Translations under genes and position numbers: made by a program
From: Cherax quadricarinatus
Taxonomy: Eukaryota > Arthropoda > Malacostraca > Decapoda > Parastacidae
DNA: 64,000 nucleotides
Direction: 5' to 3'
Assembly (NCBI RefSeq): GCF_038502225.1
Contig: NC_091298.1
Location: 37,976,410-38,040,409, forward strand
Shown here: piece after piece, positions 34,401-47,800 of the stretch
How positions within the stretch are numbered: position 1 is the first letter of the stretch
Layout: every line of letters begins with the position of its first letter
Notes under the pieces: generated by a model
What the model was told of the DNA's origin: nothing
Databases searched by the model: none
Seen by the model: only the letters and a program-made list of their open reading frames with translations

Positions 34401-37400
34401 GGGAAAAGAGAGGAAGTGAGGACGGAGGGAGGGGAAAGAGAGGGAGTGGGGATGGAGGGAGGTGGAAGAGAGGGACTGAGGACGGAGGGAAGGGGGAGAG
34501 AGAGACTGAGGACGGAGGGACGGGGAGGAGAGGGAGTGAGGATGGAGTGAGGACGGAGGGAGAGGGAAGAAAGGACTGAGGATGGAGGGAGGGGGAGAGA
34601 GAGGATGAGGACGTGGAGGCAGGGGAGAGAGAGGGAGTGAGATGGCAGGGGAGAGAGAGGGAGTGAGGACGAGGGAGAGAGAAGAGAGGGAGTAAGGACG
34701 AAGGGAGAGGTAAGAGAGGGAGTGAGGACGGAGGGGGAGGGAAAGAGTGAGGACGTTGGGAGGGGAAATAGAGGGAGTGAGGACTGAGGGAGGGGGAAAA
34801 GAGGGAGTGAGGACGGAGGGAGGGGCAAGAGAGGGAGTGAGGACGAAGGGAGGGGAGAGAGAGGGAGTGAGGACGGAGGGAGGGGAAAGAGAGGGAGTGA
34901 GCATGGAGGGAGGGGAAAGAGAGGGAGTGAGGACGGAGGGAGGGGAAAGAGAGGGAGTGAGCACGGAGGGAGGGGAAGAGAGGGAGTGAGGACGGAGTGA
35001 GGGGAAAGAGAGGGAGTGAGGATGGAGGGAGGGGAAAGAGAGGGAGTGAGGACGGAGGGAGGGCATGGAGGGAAAGAGAGGGAGTGAGGACGTAGGGAGT
35101 GGGAGGGGTGAAAGAGGGAGCGAGGACGGAGGGAGGGGAAAGAGAGGGAGTGAGCATGGAGGGAGGGGAAAGAGAGGGAGTGAGGACGGAGGGAGGGGAA
35201 AGAGAGGGAGTGAGCATGGAGGGAGGGGAAAGAGAGGGAGTGAGCATGGAGGGAGGGGAAAGAGAGGGAGTCAGCGTGGAGGGAGGGACGAGAGGGAGTG
35301 AGGATGGAGGGGGGAAAGAGAGGGAGTGAGGACGGAGGGAGGGGAAAGAGAGGGAGTGATGAAGGGAGGGGAAAGAGAGGGAGTGAGACGGAGGGAGGGG
35401 AAAGAGAGGTAGTGAGCATGGAGGGAGGGGAAAGAGAGGGAGTGAGCATGGAGGGAGGGGAAAGAGAGGGAGTGAGCATGGAGGGAGGGGAAAGAGAGGG
35501 AGTGAGCATGGAGGGAGGGGAAAGAGAGGGAGTGAGCATGGAGGGAGGGGAAAGAGAGGGAGTGAGCATGGAGGGAGGGGAAAGAGAGGGAGTGAGCATG
35601 GAGGGAGGGAAAAGAGAGGGAGTGAGGGTGGAGGGAGGGGAAAGAGAGGGAGTGAGCATGGAGGGAGGGGAAAGAGAGGGAGTGAGCATGGAGGGAGGGG
35701 AAAGAGAGGGAGTGAGCATGGAGGGAGGGGAAAGAGAGGGAGTGAGCGTGGAGGGAGGGGAAAGAGAGGGAGTGAGGATGGAGGGAGGGGAAAGAGAGGG
35801 AGTGAGCATGGAGGGAGGGGAAAGAGAGGGAGTGAGGATGGAGGGAGGGGAAAGAGAGGGAGTGAGCGTGGAGGGACGTGAGGGAGGGGGGGAAAGAGAG
35901 GGAGTGAGCGAGGGAGGGGAAAGAGAGGGAGTGAGCATGGAGGGAGGGGAAAGAGAGGGAGTGAGCATGGAGGGAGGGGAAAGAGAGGGAGTGAGCATGG
36001 AGGGAGGGGAAAGAGAGGGAGTGAGCATGGAGGGAGGGGAAAGAGAGGGAGTGAGCATGGAGGGAGGGGAAAGAGAGGGAGTGAGCATGGAGGGAGGGGA
36101 AAGAGAGGGAGTGAGCATGGAGGGAGGGGAAAGAGAGGGAGTGAGCATGGAGGGAGGGGAAAGAGAGGGAGTGAGCATGGAGGGAGGGGAAAGAGAGGGA
36201 GTGAGGATGGAGGGAGGGGAAAGAGAGGGAGTGAGCATGGAGGGAGGGGAAAGAGAGGGAGTGAGCATGGAGGGAGGGGAAAGAGAGGGAGTGAGCATGG
36301 AGGGAGGGGAAAGAGAGGGAGTGAGCATGGAGGGAGGGGATGGAAAGAGTGGGAGTGAGCATGGAGGGAGGGGAAAGAGAGGGAGTGAGCATGGAGGGAG
36401 GGGAAAGAGAGGGAGTGAGCATGGAGGGAGGGGAAAGAGAGGGAGTGAGCATGGAGGGAGGGGAAAGAGAGGGAGTGAGCATGGAGGGAGGGGAAAGAGA
36501 GGGAGTGAGCATGGAGGGAGGGGAAAGAGAGGGAGTGAGAGATGGCATGGAGGGAGGGGAAAGAGAGGGAGTGAGCATGGAGGGAGGGGAAAGAGAGGGA
36601 GTGAGCATGGAGGGAGGGGAAAGAGAGGGAGTGAGCGTGGAGGGGGGAGGGGATGGAAAGAGAGGGAGTGAGCATGGAGGGAGGGGAAAGAGAGGGAGTG
36701 AGCATGGAGGGAGGGGAAAGAGAGGGAGTGAGCATGGAAGGAGGGGAAAGAGAGGGAGTGAGCATGGAGGGAGGGGAAAGAGAGGGAGTGAGCATGGAGG
36801 GATGGGAAAGAGAGGGAGTGAGCGTGGAGGGAGGGGAAAGAGAGGGAGTGAGCATGGAGGGAGGGGAAAGAGAGGGAGTGAGCATGGAGGGGGAGAGGGA
36901 AAGAGAGGGAGTGAGCATGGAGGGAGGGGAAAGAGAGGGAGGGCAGAGGGAGGGGAAAGAGAGGGAGTGAGCATGAGAGGGAGGAGCGTGGAGGGGAAAG
37001 AGAGGGAGTGAGCATGGAGGGAGGGGAAAGAGAGGGAGTGAGCATGGAGGGAGGGGAAAGAGAGGGAGTGAGCATGGAGGGAGGGGAAAGAGAGGGAGTG
37101 AGCATGGAGGGAGGGGAAAGAGAGGGAGTGAGCATGGAGGGAGGGGAAAGATAGGGAGTGAGCATGGAGGGAGGGGAAAGAGAGGGAGTGAGCATGGGGG
37201 AGGGGAAAGAGAGGGAGTGAGCATGGAGGGAGGGGAAAGAGAGGGAGTGAGCATGGAGGGAGGGGAAAGGAGGGGGAGCATGGAAGAGAGAGGGAGTGAG
37301 CATGGAGGGAGGGGAAAGAGAGGGAGTGAGCATGGAGGGAGGGGAAATATAGGGAGTGAGCATGGAGGGAGGGGAAAGAGAGGGAGTGAGCATGGAGGGA

Positions 37401-38829
37401 GGGGAAAGAGAGGGAGTGAGCATGGAGGGAGGGGAAAGAGAGGGAGTGAGCATGGAGGGAGGGGAAAGAGAGGGAGTGAGCATGGAGGGAGGGGAAAGAG
37501 AGGGAGTGAGCATGGAGGGAGGGGAAAGAGAGGGAGTGAGCATGGAGGGAGGGGAAAGAGAGGGAGTGAGCATGGAGGGAGGGGAAAGAGAGGGAGTGAG
37601 CATGGAGGGAGGGGGAAAGAGAGGGAGTGAGCATGGAGGGAGGGGAAAGAGAGGGAGTGAGCATGGAGGGAGGGGAAAGAGAGGGAGTGAGCATGGAGGG
37701 AGGGGAAAGAGAGGGAGTGAGCATGGAGGGAGGGGAAAGAGAGGGAGTGAGCATGGAGGGAGGGGAAAGAGAGGGAGTGAGCATGGAGGGAGGGGAAAGA
37801 GAGGGAGTGAGCATGGAGGGAGGGGAAAGAGAGGGAGTGAGCATGGAGGGAGGGGAAAGAGAGGGAGTGAGCATGGAGGGAGGGGAAAGAGAGGGAGTGA
37901 GCATGGAGGGAGGGGAAAGAGAGGGAGTGAGCATGGAGGGAGGGGAAAGAGAGGGAGTGAGCATGGAGGGAGGGGAAAGAGAGGGAGTGAGCATGGAGGG
38001 AGGGGAAAGAGAGGGAGTGAGCATGGAGGGAGGGGAAAGAGAGGGAGTGAGCATGGAGGGAGGGGAAAGAGAGGGAGTGAGCATGGAGGGAGGGGAAAGA
38101 GAGGGAGTGAGCATGGAGGGAGGGGAAAGAGAGGGAGTGAGCAGTGAGGAGGGAAGGGAAAGAGAGAGAGTGAGCATGGAGGGAGGGGAAAGAGAGGGAG
38201 TGAGCATGGAGGGAGGGGAAAGAGAGGGAGTGAGCATGGAGGGAGGGGAAAGAGAGGGAGTGAGCGTGGAGGGAGGGGAAAGAGAGGGAGTGAGCATGGA
38301 GGGAGGGGAAAGAGAGGGAGTGAGCATGGAGGGAGGGGAAAGAGAGGGAGTGAGCATGGAGGGAGGGGAAAGAGAGGGAGTGAGCATGGAGGGAGGGGAA
38401 AGAGAGGGAGTGAGCATGGAGGGAGGGGAAAGAGAGGGAGTGAGCATGGAGGGAGGGGAAAGAGAGGGAGTGAGCGTGGAGGGAGGGGAAAGAGAGGGAG
38501 TGAGCATGGAGGGAGGGGAAAGAGAGGGAGTGAGCATGGAGGGAGGGGAAAGAGAGGGAGTGAGCATGGAGGGAGGGGAAAGAGAGGGAGTGAGCGTGGA
38601 GGGAGGGGAAAGAGAGGGAGTGAGCATGGAGGGAGGGGAAAGAGAGGGAGTGAGCATGGAGGGAGGGGAAAGAGAGGGAGTGAGCATGGAGGGAGGGGAA
38701 AGAGAGGGAGTGAGCATGGAGGGAGGGGAAAGAGAGGGAGTGAGCATGGAGGGAGGGGAAAGAGAGGGAGTGAGCATGGAGGGAGGGGAAAGAGAGGGAG
38801 TGAGCGTGGAGGGAGGGGAAAGAGAGGGT
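31438..38829 (+). repeat. Purine satellite, block 3 (7.4 kb)
   Basis: 30-base GA units, about 245 copies. The left third uses GAGGACGGAGGG-type units with many variants. From ~33.0 kb and especially 35.4-38.8 kb the units become almost uniform GAGCATGGAGGG type. Occasional short units or insertions shift the phase (for example ~35070, 35880, 36345, 36540, 36960, 37270, 38144). Minus-strand frames of 1191-2056 codons are SLSFPSLHAH-type artefacts. Confidence 0.97.
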
Positions 38830-38856
38830 AGAGAAACTGAAAGCATTAGGAATTAA

Positions 38857-39024
38857 GGTTGGATCGAGAGATGAAGGGAGGGTGAATTAAGGAAGAATAA
38901 GAAAGGTAGGGAGTGGAAAGGAAATGGGTAAGCAAGAGAGAGAGAGAGGGTTGGATCGAGAGATGAAGGGAGGGTGAATTAAGGAAGAATAAGAAAGGTA
39001 GGGAGTGGAAAGGAAATGGGTAAG

Positions 39025-39025
<1 letters not shown>
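38857..39025 (+). repeat. 92-bp segment duplicated in tandem
   Basis: A segment beginning GGTTGGATCGAGAGATGAAG occurs at ~38857 and again at ~38949, the second copy running into (GA)n. Confidence 0.85.

Positions 39026-39104
<79 letters not shown>
39026..39104 (+). repeat. (GA)n microsatellite
   Basis: Pure AG dinucleotide run of ~78 bases at the end of the duplicated segment. The following ~300 bases (to 39412) are purine-rich with no recognised feature. Confidence 0.95.
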
Positions 39105-39107
<3 letters not shown>

Positions 39108-39412
39108 CTGTGATGGAAAAAAATGCGGAAAGGAAATTGAGGAGATAGGGAAAATGGAAATAAATAGTGTGGAGAGAGAATAACTGAAGGAAAACTATGA
39201 GAGGCAAAAAAAATGCGTGGAAATGGGAAAATAATCGGAAAATGGAAAAAGAGGGAAAAAGAGGGAAATGAAAAGAGAGGAAGAACTGAGAAGAGGAGAG
39301 AGAAAGAGAGACTTTACAGATTAGAGGAGAGCCACGGGGATAATAGAATGAATGAGCTGAAACAAAAGACGAAAAGAGAGTACGAAGACTGACGAACAAG
39401 ATGAGTAGAAGA

Positions 39413-39511
<99 letters not shown>

Positions 39512-39512
39512 G

Positions 39513-39605
<93 letters not shown>
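39413..39605. repeat. (AT)n microsatellite
   Basis: ~190 bases of AT dinucleotide with a short TTATATATAGTTA interruption near 39502-39515. Confidence 0.97.
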
Positions 39606-39606
<1 letters not shown>

Positions 39607-40560
39607 TGTCTTCGTGTTTGGCTTCCCGTGCATTAGTCAAGAAGATAGTTCCCGAACGCTTGAGAGACGTGGTAGGAGCTCAAGACCCCAGGTTTACTGA
39701 AGCAGCGATTCGGTGGGACACCCTTACAGATTCCTCCAGTAGACCAGCTCCTCCCAAACAGCACAAACAGTCCCACTGGGACAAACCGATCATGGAAAAA
39801 ATCGCCAACACAATGCTCTCCAACGCCTCAGGAAAGGACAAAGCTCGTCTCCTGGCAGTGAAGGCACCAATTCCTCCCAAGTTCCCAATTCCTCCTTGGG
39901 CGCTCGACTAGACCCACAGGCCATTCGGATTGGTGTTGCTCTTCGCCTAGCTGCCCCCATCCTCACCGAACATAGGTGTATTTGCGGCAGGGCGACAGCT
40001 GATCAATTCGGACTTCATGGTCTCGTGTGTCACACAGCAGAAGGGAAGTATGCCAGGCATGAGAAGGTCAATGACATCATAAAGAGAAGCCTCGCCATAG
40101 CCCGTTGCCCAGCTCAACGGGAACCCCAAGTGCAGAGGTCTGACGGAAGTCAAAAGCGTCCTGATGGAGCCACTATGCTACCTTGGAAGGATGGAAAGCA
40201 GATTGCCTGGGACTACACATGTGCCGCCACATTGGCATACACCTACTTGCCATACTCCGTAGTGGAAGGGGGTGAAGCTGCCAGCCACAGGGAGACCCAG
40301 AAGATCCGCAAATATGAAGACCTTCCCCCTTGCTGTAACTTCATCCCAATAGGGTCGGAGACCCTTGGAGCATGGGGCAAGTGTGCTCTAAAGTTCCTAA
40401 TAGAGCTGGGTGAAAAGCTCATCATAGAAACCAAGGACCACAGGGCGAGCAGCTTCCTCTTTCAGAGACTCAGTGTTGCGATCCAGAGAGAAAATGCCTG
40501 CAGCATTCTGGGCATGCAGCCCACCGCCGTGGAGCTCGACGAAGTATTTGAGATGTAGCT
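39606..40560 (+). pseudogene. Non-LTR retrotransposon C-terminal region with R2-type nuclease-like domain
   Basis: Two overlapping frames (39618-39911 and 39896-40558) are split by one frameshift near 39890, where a short CCCAA/TTCCTCC segment is partly repeated. The second encodes DPQAIRIGVALRLAAPIL, a putative zinc motif (CICGR ... GLHGLVC ... RHEKVNDI) and a PD-(D/E)XK-like pair, RPDGATMLPW followed by WDYTC. CCHC plus PD...D is the arrangement of the restriction-like endonuclease at the C terminus of R2-group elements. No RT palm is present; the copy starts right at the AT array. An AATAAA signal lies at 40631-40636. Confidence 0.6.
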
Positions 40561-40769
40561 CTGAGATACCTATGTTGTTTTACTTTCTATCATATTTTTG
40601 TGAATGTTTTGTCAATGTATTTTGTCTTTAAATAAAATATATATAAAATATAGGGGGTGGTAGGAGAAAATTCTCAAACAGCTTCAGGGAGAACCTTGAG
40701 TTCCGTGAAGCAAGTTTATTCTTTTCTCGCAGGATGAGGGTCCCTATAACAGTTCTAGAGGTGGTACCG

Positions 40770-41095
<326 letters not shown>

Positions 41096-41567
41096 ATTTT
41101 TTTTTTCAACAAGCCGGCCGTATCCCACCAAGGCAGGGTGGCCCAAAAAGAAAAACGAAAGTTTCTCTTTTTAAATTTAGTAATTTATACGGGAGAATGA
41201 GTTACTAGCCCCTTGCTCCCTGCATTTTAGTCGCCTCTTGCAACACGCATGGCTTACAGAGGAAGAATTCTGTTCCACTTCCCCATGGAGATAAGATGAA
41301 ATAAACAAGAACAAGAACTAGAAAGAAAATAGCAGAAAACCCAGAGGAATGTGTGTATATATATGCTTGTACATGTATGTGTAGTGTGACCTAAGTGTAA
41401 GTAGAAGTAGCAAGACGTACCTGAAATCTTGCATGTTTATGAGACAGAAAAAAAGGACACCAGCAATCCTACCATCATGTAAAACTATTACAGGCTTTCG
41501 TTTTACACTCACTTGACAGGACGGTAGTACCTCCCTGGGCGGTTGCTGTCTACCAACCTACTACCTA

Positions 41568-41570
<3 letters not shown>
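41096..41570 (-). mobile_element. RTE-like LINE 3' untranslated fragment
   Basis: Shares the CCCACCAAGGCAGGGTGGCCC end, next to an AT array, with the RTE-like copy at 41636. The remaining ~400 bases (AT-rich, containing CTTTCGTTTTACACTC) have no coding content and end at the next AT array with CTACCAACCTACTACCTACG. Family membership is inferred from the shared end. Confidence 0.5.

Positions 41571-41635
<65 letters not shown>
41571..41635. repeat. (AT)n microsatellite
   Basis: ~62 bases, at the 3' end (left side) of the minus-strand RTE-like copy. Confidence 0.95.
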
Positions 41636-41636
<1 letters not shown>

Positions 41637-43016
41637 ATTATCACACTGGCCGATTCCCACCAAGGCAGGGTGGCCCGAAAAAGAAAAACTTTCACCATCA
41701 GTCACTCCATCACTGTCTTGCCAGAAGGGTGCTTTACACTACAGTTTTTAAACTGCAACATTAACACCCCTCCTTCAGAGTGCAGGCACTGTACTTCCCA
41801 TCTCCAGGACTCAAGTCCGGCCTGCCGGTTTCCCTGAATCCCTTCATAAATGTTACTTTGCTCACACTCCAACAGCACGTCAAGTATTAAAAACCATTTG
41901 TCTCCATTCACTCCTATCAAACACGCTCACGCATGCCTGCTGGAAGTCCAAGCCCCTCGCACACAAAACCTCCTTTACCCCCTCCCTCCAACCCTTCGTA
42001 GGCCGACCCCTACCCCGCCTTCCTTCCACTACAGACTGATACACTCTTGAAGTCATTCTGTTTCGCTCCATTCTCTCTACATGTCCGAACCACCTCAACA
42101 ACCCTTCCTCAGCCCTCTGGACAACAGTTTTGGTAATCCCGCACCTCCTCCTAACTTCCAAACTACGAATTCTCTGCATTATATTCACACCACACATTGC
42201 CCTCAGACATGACATCTCCACTGCCTCCAGCCTTCTCCTCGCTGCAACATTCATCACCCATGCTTCACACCCATATAAGAGTGTTGGTAAAACTATACTC
42301 TCATACATTCCCCTCTTTGCCTCCAAGGACAAAGTTCTCTGTCTCCACAGACTCCTAAGTGCACCACTCACTCTTTTTCCCTCATCAATTCTATGATTCA
42401 CCTCATCTTTCATAGACCCATCCGCTGACACGTCCACTCCCAAATATCTGAATACGTTCACCTCCTCCATACTCTCTCCCTCCAATCTGATATTCAATCT
42501 TTCATCACCTAATCTTTTTGTTATCCTCATAACCTTACTCTTTCCTGTATTCACCTTTAATTTTCTTCTTTTGCACACCCTACCAAATTCATCCACCAAT
42601 CTCTGCAGCTTCTCTTCAGAATCTCCCAAGAGCACAGTGTCATCAGCAAAGAGCAGCTGTGACAACTCCCACCCTGTGTGTGATTCTTTATCTTTTAACT
42701 CCACGCCTCTTGCCAAGACCCTCGCATTTACTTCTCTTACAACCCCATCTATAAATATATTAAACAACCACGGTGACATCACACATCCTTGTCTAAGGCC
42801 TACTTTTACTGGGAAAAAATTTCCCTCTTTTCTACATACTCTAACTTGAGCCTCACTATCCTCGTAAAAACTCTTCACTGCTTTCAGTAACCTACCTCCT
42901 ACACCATACACTTGCAACATCTGCCACATTGCCCCCCTATCCACCCTGTCATACGCCTTTTCCAAATCCATAAATGCCACAAAGACCTCTTTAGCCTTAT
43001 CTAAATACTGTTCACT
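41636..43016 (-). pseudogene. RTE-like LINE, RT palm to 3' end
   Basis: One open minus-strand frame (42980-41880, 366 codons). Motifs in order: [18 protein letters not shown] (palm A), [38 protein letters not shown] with the catalytic [46 protein letters not shown] and [19 protein letters not shown]. These are typical of RTE-clade RTs as I know them. The RT fingers and all endonuclease are missing, so the copy is 5'-truncated at the AT array. The frame is undamaged from palm A on, which suggests recent insertion. The 3' UTR ends at AATAAAATATAT. Confidence 0.8.
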
Positions 43017-43735
<719 letters not shown>

Positions 43736-43821
43736 AAAAGAGAGAGAGAAACGGTTATAAACAACTCTCTATTTTTTATATGCATTACTACATGAAGATA
43801 TATTGCTTGATATACCTCCTG

Positions 43822-44740
43822 CTATATCACTATCATATGTAATACTTTATGTTATATCATTGTACCATGAGTTATATCTCTTGTTATATCACTGTGTCAT
43901 GGGTTATATCTCTTGTTATATCTCTGTGTCAAGTGTTATACCTCTTGTTATATCTCTGTGTCATGTGTTATACCTCTTGTTATATCATTGTGTCATGAGT
44001 TATACCTCTTGTTATATCTCTGTGTCATGTGTTATACCTCTTGTTATATCATTGTGTCATGAGTTATATCTCTCGTTATATCACTGGGTCATGTGTTATA
44101 CCTCTTGTTATATCACTGTGTCATGTGTTATATTTCTTGTTATATCATTGTGTCATGTGTTATACCTCTTGCTATATCACTGCGTCATGTGTTATATCTC
44201 TTGTTATATCACTGTGACATATGTTATACCTCTTGTTATATCACTGTGTCATGTGTTATATCTCTTGTTATATCTTGTGTCAAGTGTTATACCTCGTGTT
44301 ATATCACTGTGTCATGTGTTATATCTCTTGTTATATCTTGTGACAAGCGTTATACCTCATGGTATATCACTGTGTCATGTGTTATACCTCATGGTATATC
44401 ACTGTGTCATGTGTTATACCTCATGGTATATCACTGTGTCATGTGTTATACCTCATGATATATCACTGTGTCATGTGACATACCTCATGGTATATCACTG
44501 TGCCATGTGTTATACCTCATGGTATATCACTGTGTCATGTGTTATACCTCATAGTATATCACTGTGCCATGTGTTATACCTCATGGTATATCACTGTGTC
44601 ATGTGTTATACCTCATGGTATATCACTGTGTCATGTGTTATACCTCATGGTATATCACTGTGTCATGTGTTATACCTCATGGTATATCACTGTGTCATGT
44701 GTTATACCTCATGGTATATCACTGTGTCATGAGGTATATA
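43822..44740 (+). repeat. 32-bp satellite (GTTATACCTC type)
   Basis: About 28 tandem 32-base units (GTTATACCTCATGGTATATC plus ACTGTGTCATGT). Left units read CTCTTGTTATATC, right units CTCATGGTATATC, so there are two subfamilies. The 309-codon frame is an artefact: three 32-base units equal 32 codons without a stop. Confidence 0.95.
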
Positions 44741-44829
44741 ATATATCATCTGTTACTCAGCATGTTTTATCACATGTTATTACGCGCATCTCACGTCTTA
44801 TACTAGGTGTTGTAATTATTGCTACACCT

Positions 44830-47800
44830 TGAAGTATCCTGGTATTATAACACTGCTACTTGGTGTACTACTGGTTATCCTGGTGTTATAACACTGCTAC
44901 TTGATGTACTACTGGTTATCCTGGTATTATAACACTGCTACTTGATGTACTACTGGTTATCCTGGTGTTATAACACTGCTACTTGATGTACTACTGGTTA
45001 TCCTGGTGTTATAACACTGCTACTTGGTGTACTACTGGTTATCCTGGTATTATAACACTGCTACGTGATGTACTACTGGTTATCCTGGTATTATAACACT
45101 GCTACTTGGTGTACTACTGGTTATCCTGGTATTATAACACTGCTACTTGATGTACTACTGATTATCCTGGTATTATAACACTGCTACTTGATGTACTACT
45201 GGTTATCCTGGTGTTATAACACTGCTACTTGATGTACTACTGGTTATCCTGGTGTTATAACACTACTACTTGATGTACTACTGGTTATCCTGGTATTATA
45301 ACACTGCTACTTGATGTACTACTGGTTATCCTGGTGTTATAACACTGCTACTTGATGTACTACTGGTTATCCTGGTGTTATAACACTGCTACTTGATGTA
45401 CTACTGGTTATCCCGGTGTTATAACACTGCTAATTGATGTACTACTGGTTATCCTGGTATTATAACACTGCTACTTGATGTACTACTGGTTATCCTGGTG
45501 TTATAACACTGCTACTTGATGTACTACTGGTTATCCTGGTGTTATGACACTGCTACGTGATGTACTACTGGTTATCCTGGTGTTATAACACTGCTACTTG
45601 ATGTACTACTGGTTATCCTGGTGTTATAACACTGCTACTTGGTGTACTACTGGTTATCCTGGTATTATAACACTGCTACGTGATGTACTACTGGTTATCC
45701 TGGTATTATAACACTGCTACTTGATGTACTACTGGTTATCCCGGTGTTATAACACTGCTACTTGGTGTACTACTGGTTATCCTGGTATTATAACACTGCT
45801 ACTTGATGTACTACTGGTTATCCTGGTGTTATAACACTGCTACTTGATGTACTACTGGTTATCCCGGTGTTATAACACTGCTACTTGATGTACTACTGGT
45901 TATCCTGGTATTATAACACTGCTACTTGGTGTACTACTGGTTATCCTGTTGTTATAACACTGCTACTTGAAGTACTACTAGCTATCCTGATGTTATGTAC
46001 TACTGGTTATCCTGGTGTTATAACACTGCTACTTGATGTACTACTGGTTATCCTGGTGTTATAACACTGCTACTTGATGTACTACTGGTTATCCTGGTAT
46101 TATAACACTGCTACTTGATGTACTACTGGTTATCCTGGTGTTATAACACTGCTACTTGATGTACTACTGGTTATCCTGGTATTATAACACTGCTACTTGA
46201 TGTACTACTGGTTATCCTGGTGTTATAACACTGCTACTTGATGTACTACTGGTTATCCTGGTGTTATGACACTGCTACGTGATGTACTACTGGTTATCCT
46301 GGTGTTATAACACTGCTAATTGATGTACTACTGGTTATCCTGGTGTTTTAACACTGCTACTTTGTGTACTACTGGTTATCCTGGTATTATAACACTGCTA
46401 CGTGATGTACTACTGGTTATCCTGGTATTATAACACTGCTACATGATGTACTACTGGTTATCCCGGTGTTATAACACTGCTACTTGGTGTACTACTGGTT
46501 ATCCTGGTATTATAACACTGCTACTTGATGTACTACTGGTTATCCTGGTGTTATAACACTGCTACTTGATGTACTACTGGTTATCCCGGTGTTATAACAC
46601 TGCTACTTGATGTACTACTGGTTATCCTGGTATTATAACACTGCTACTTGGTGTACTACTGGTTATCCTGTTGTTATAACACTGCTACTTGAAGTACTAC
46701 TAGCTATCCTGATGTTATGTACTACTGGTTATCCTGGTGTTATAACACTGCTACTTGATGTACTACTGGTTATCCTGGTGTTATAACACTGCTACTTGAT
46801 GTACTACAGGTTATCCTGGTGTTATAACACTGCTACTTGATGTACTACAGGTTATCCTGGTGTTATAACACTGCTACTTGATGTACTACTGGTTATCCTG
46901 GTGTTATAACACTGCTACTTGATGTACTACAGGTTATCCTGGTGTTATAACACTGCTACTTGATGTACTACAGGTTATCCTGGTGTTATAACACTGCTAC
47001 TTGATGTACTACTGGTTATCCTGGTGTTATAACACTGCTACTTGATGTACTACTGGTTATCCTGGTGTTATAACACTGCTACTTGAAGTACTACTAGCTA
47101 TCCTGATGTTATGTACTACTGGTTATCCTGGTGTTATAACACTGCTACTTGATGTACTACTGGTTATCCTGGTGTTATAACACTGCTACTTGATGTACTA
47201 CTGGTTATCCTGGTATTATAACACTGCTACTTGATGTACTACTGGTTATCCTGGTGTTATAACACTGCTACTTGATGTACTACTGGTTATCCTGTTATTA
47301 TAACACTGCTACTTGATGTACTACTGGTTATCCTGGTGTTATAACACTGCTACTTGATGTACTACTGGTTATCCTGGTGTTATGACACTGCTACGTGATG
47401 TACTACTGGTTATCCTGGTGTTATAACACTGCTACTTGATGTACTACTGGTTATCCTGGTGTTATAACACTGCTACTTGGTGTACTACTGGTTATCCTGG
47501 TATTATAACACTGCTACGTGATGTACTACTGGTTATCCTGGTATTATAACACTGCTACATGATGTACTACTATTTATCCCGGTGTTATAACACTGCTACT
47601 TGGTGTACTACTGGTTATCCTGGTATTATAACACTGCTACTTGATGTACTACTGGTTATCCTGGTGTTATAACACTGCTACTTGATGTACTACTGGTTAT
47701 CCCGGTGTTATAACACTGCTACTTGATGTACTACTGGTTATCCTGGTATTATAACACTGCTACTTGGTGTACTACTGGTTATCCTGTTGTTATAACACTG

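Noticed and set aside
31360..38856. ORFs of 1191-2056 codons on both strands
   Set aside because: They are translations of a 30-bp satellite in stop-free frames; all frames are open and the composition is a decapeptide repeat.
43803..44832. 309-codon ORF with Cys/Tyr-rich repeats
   Set aside because: Produced by the 32-bp satellite; the peptide period of 32 codons equals three units.
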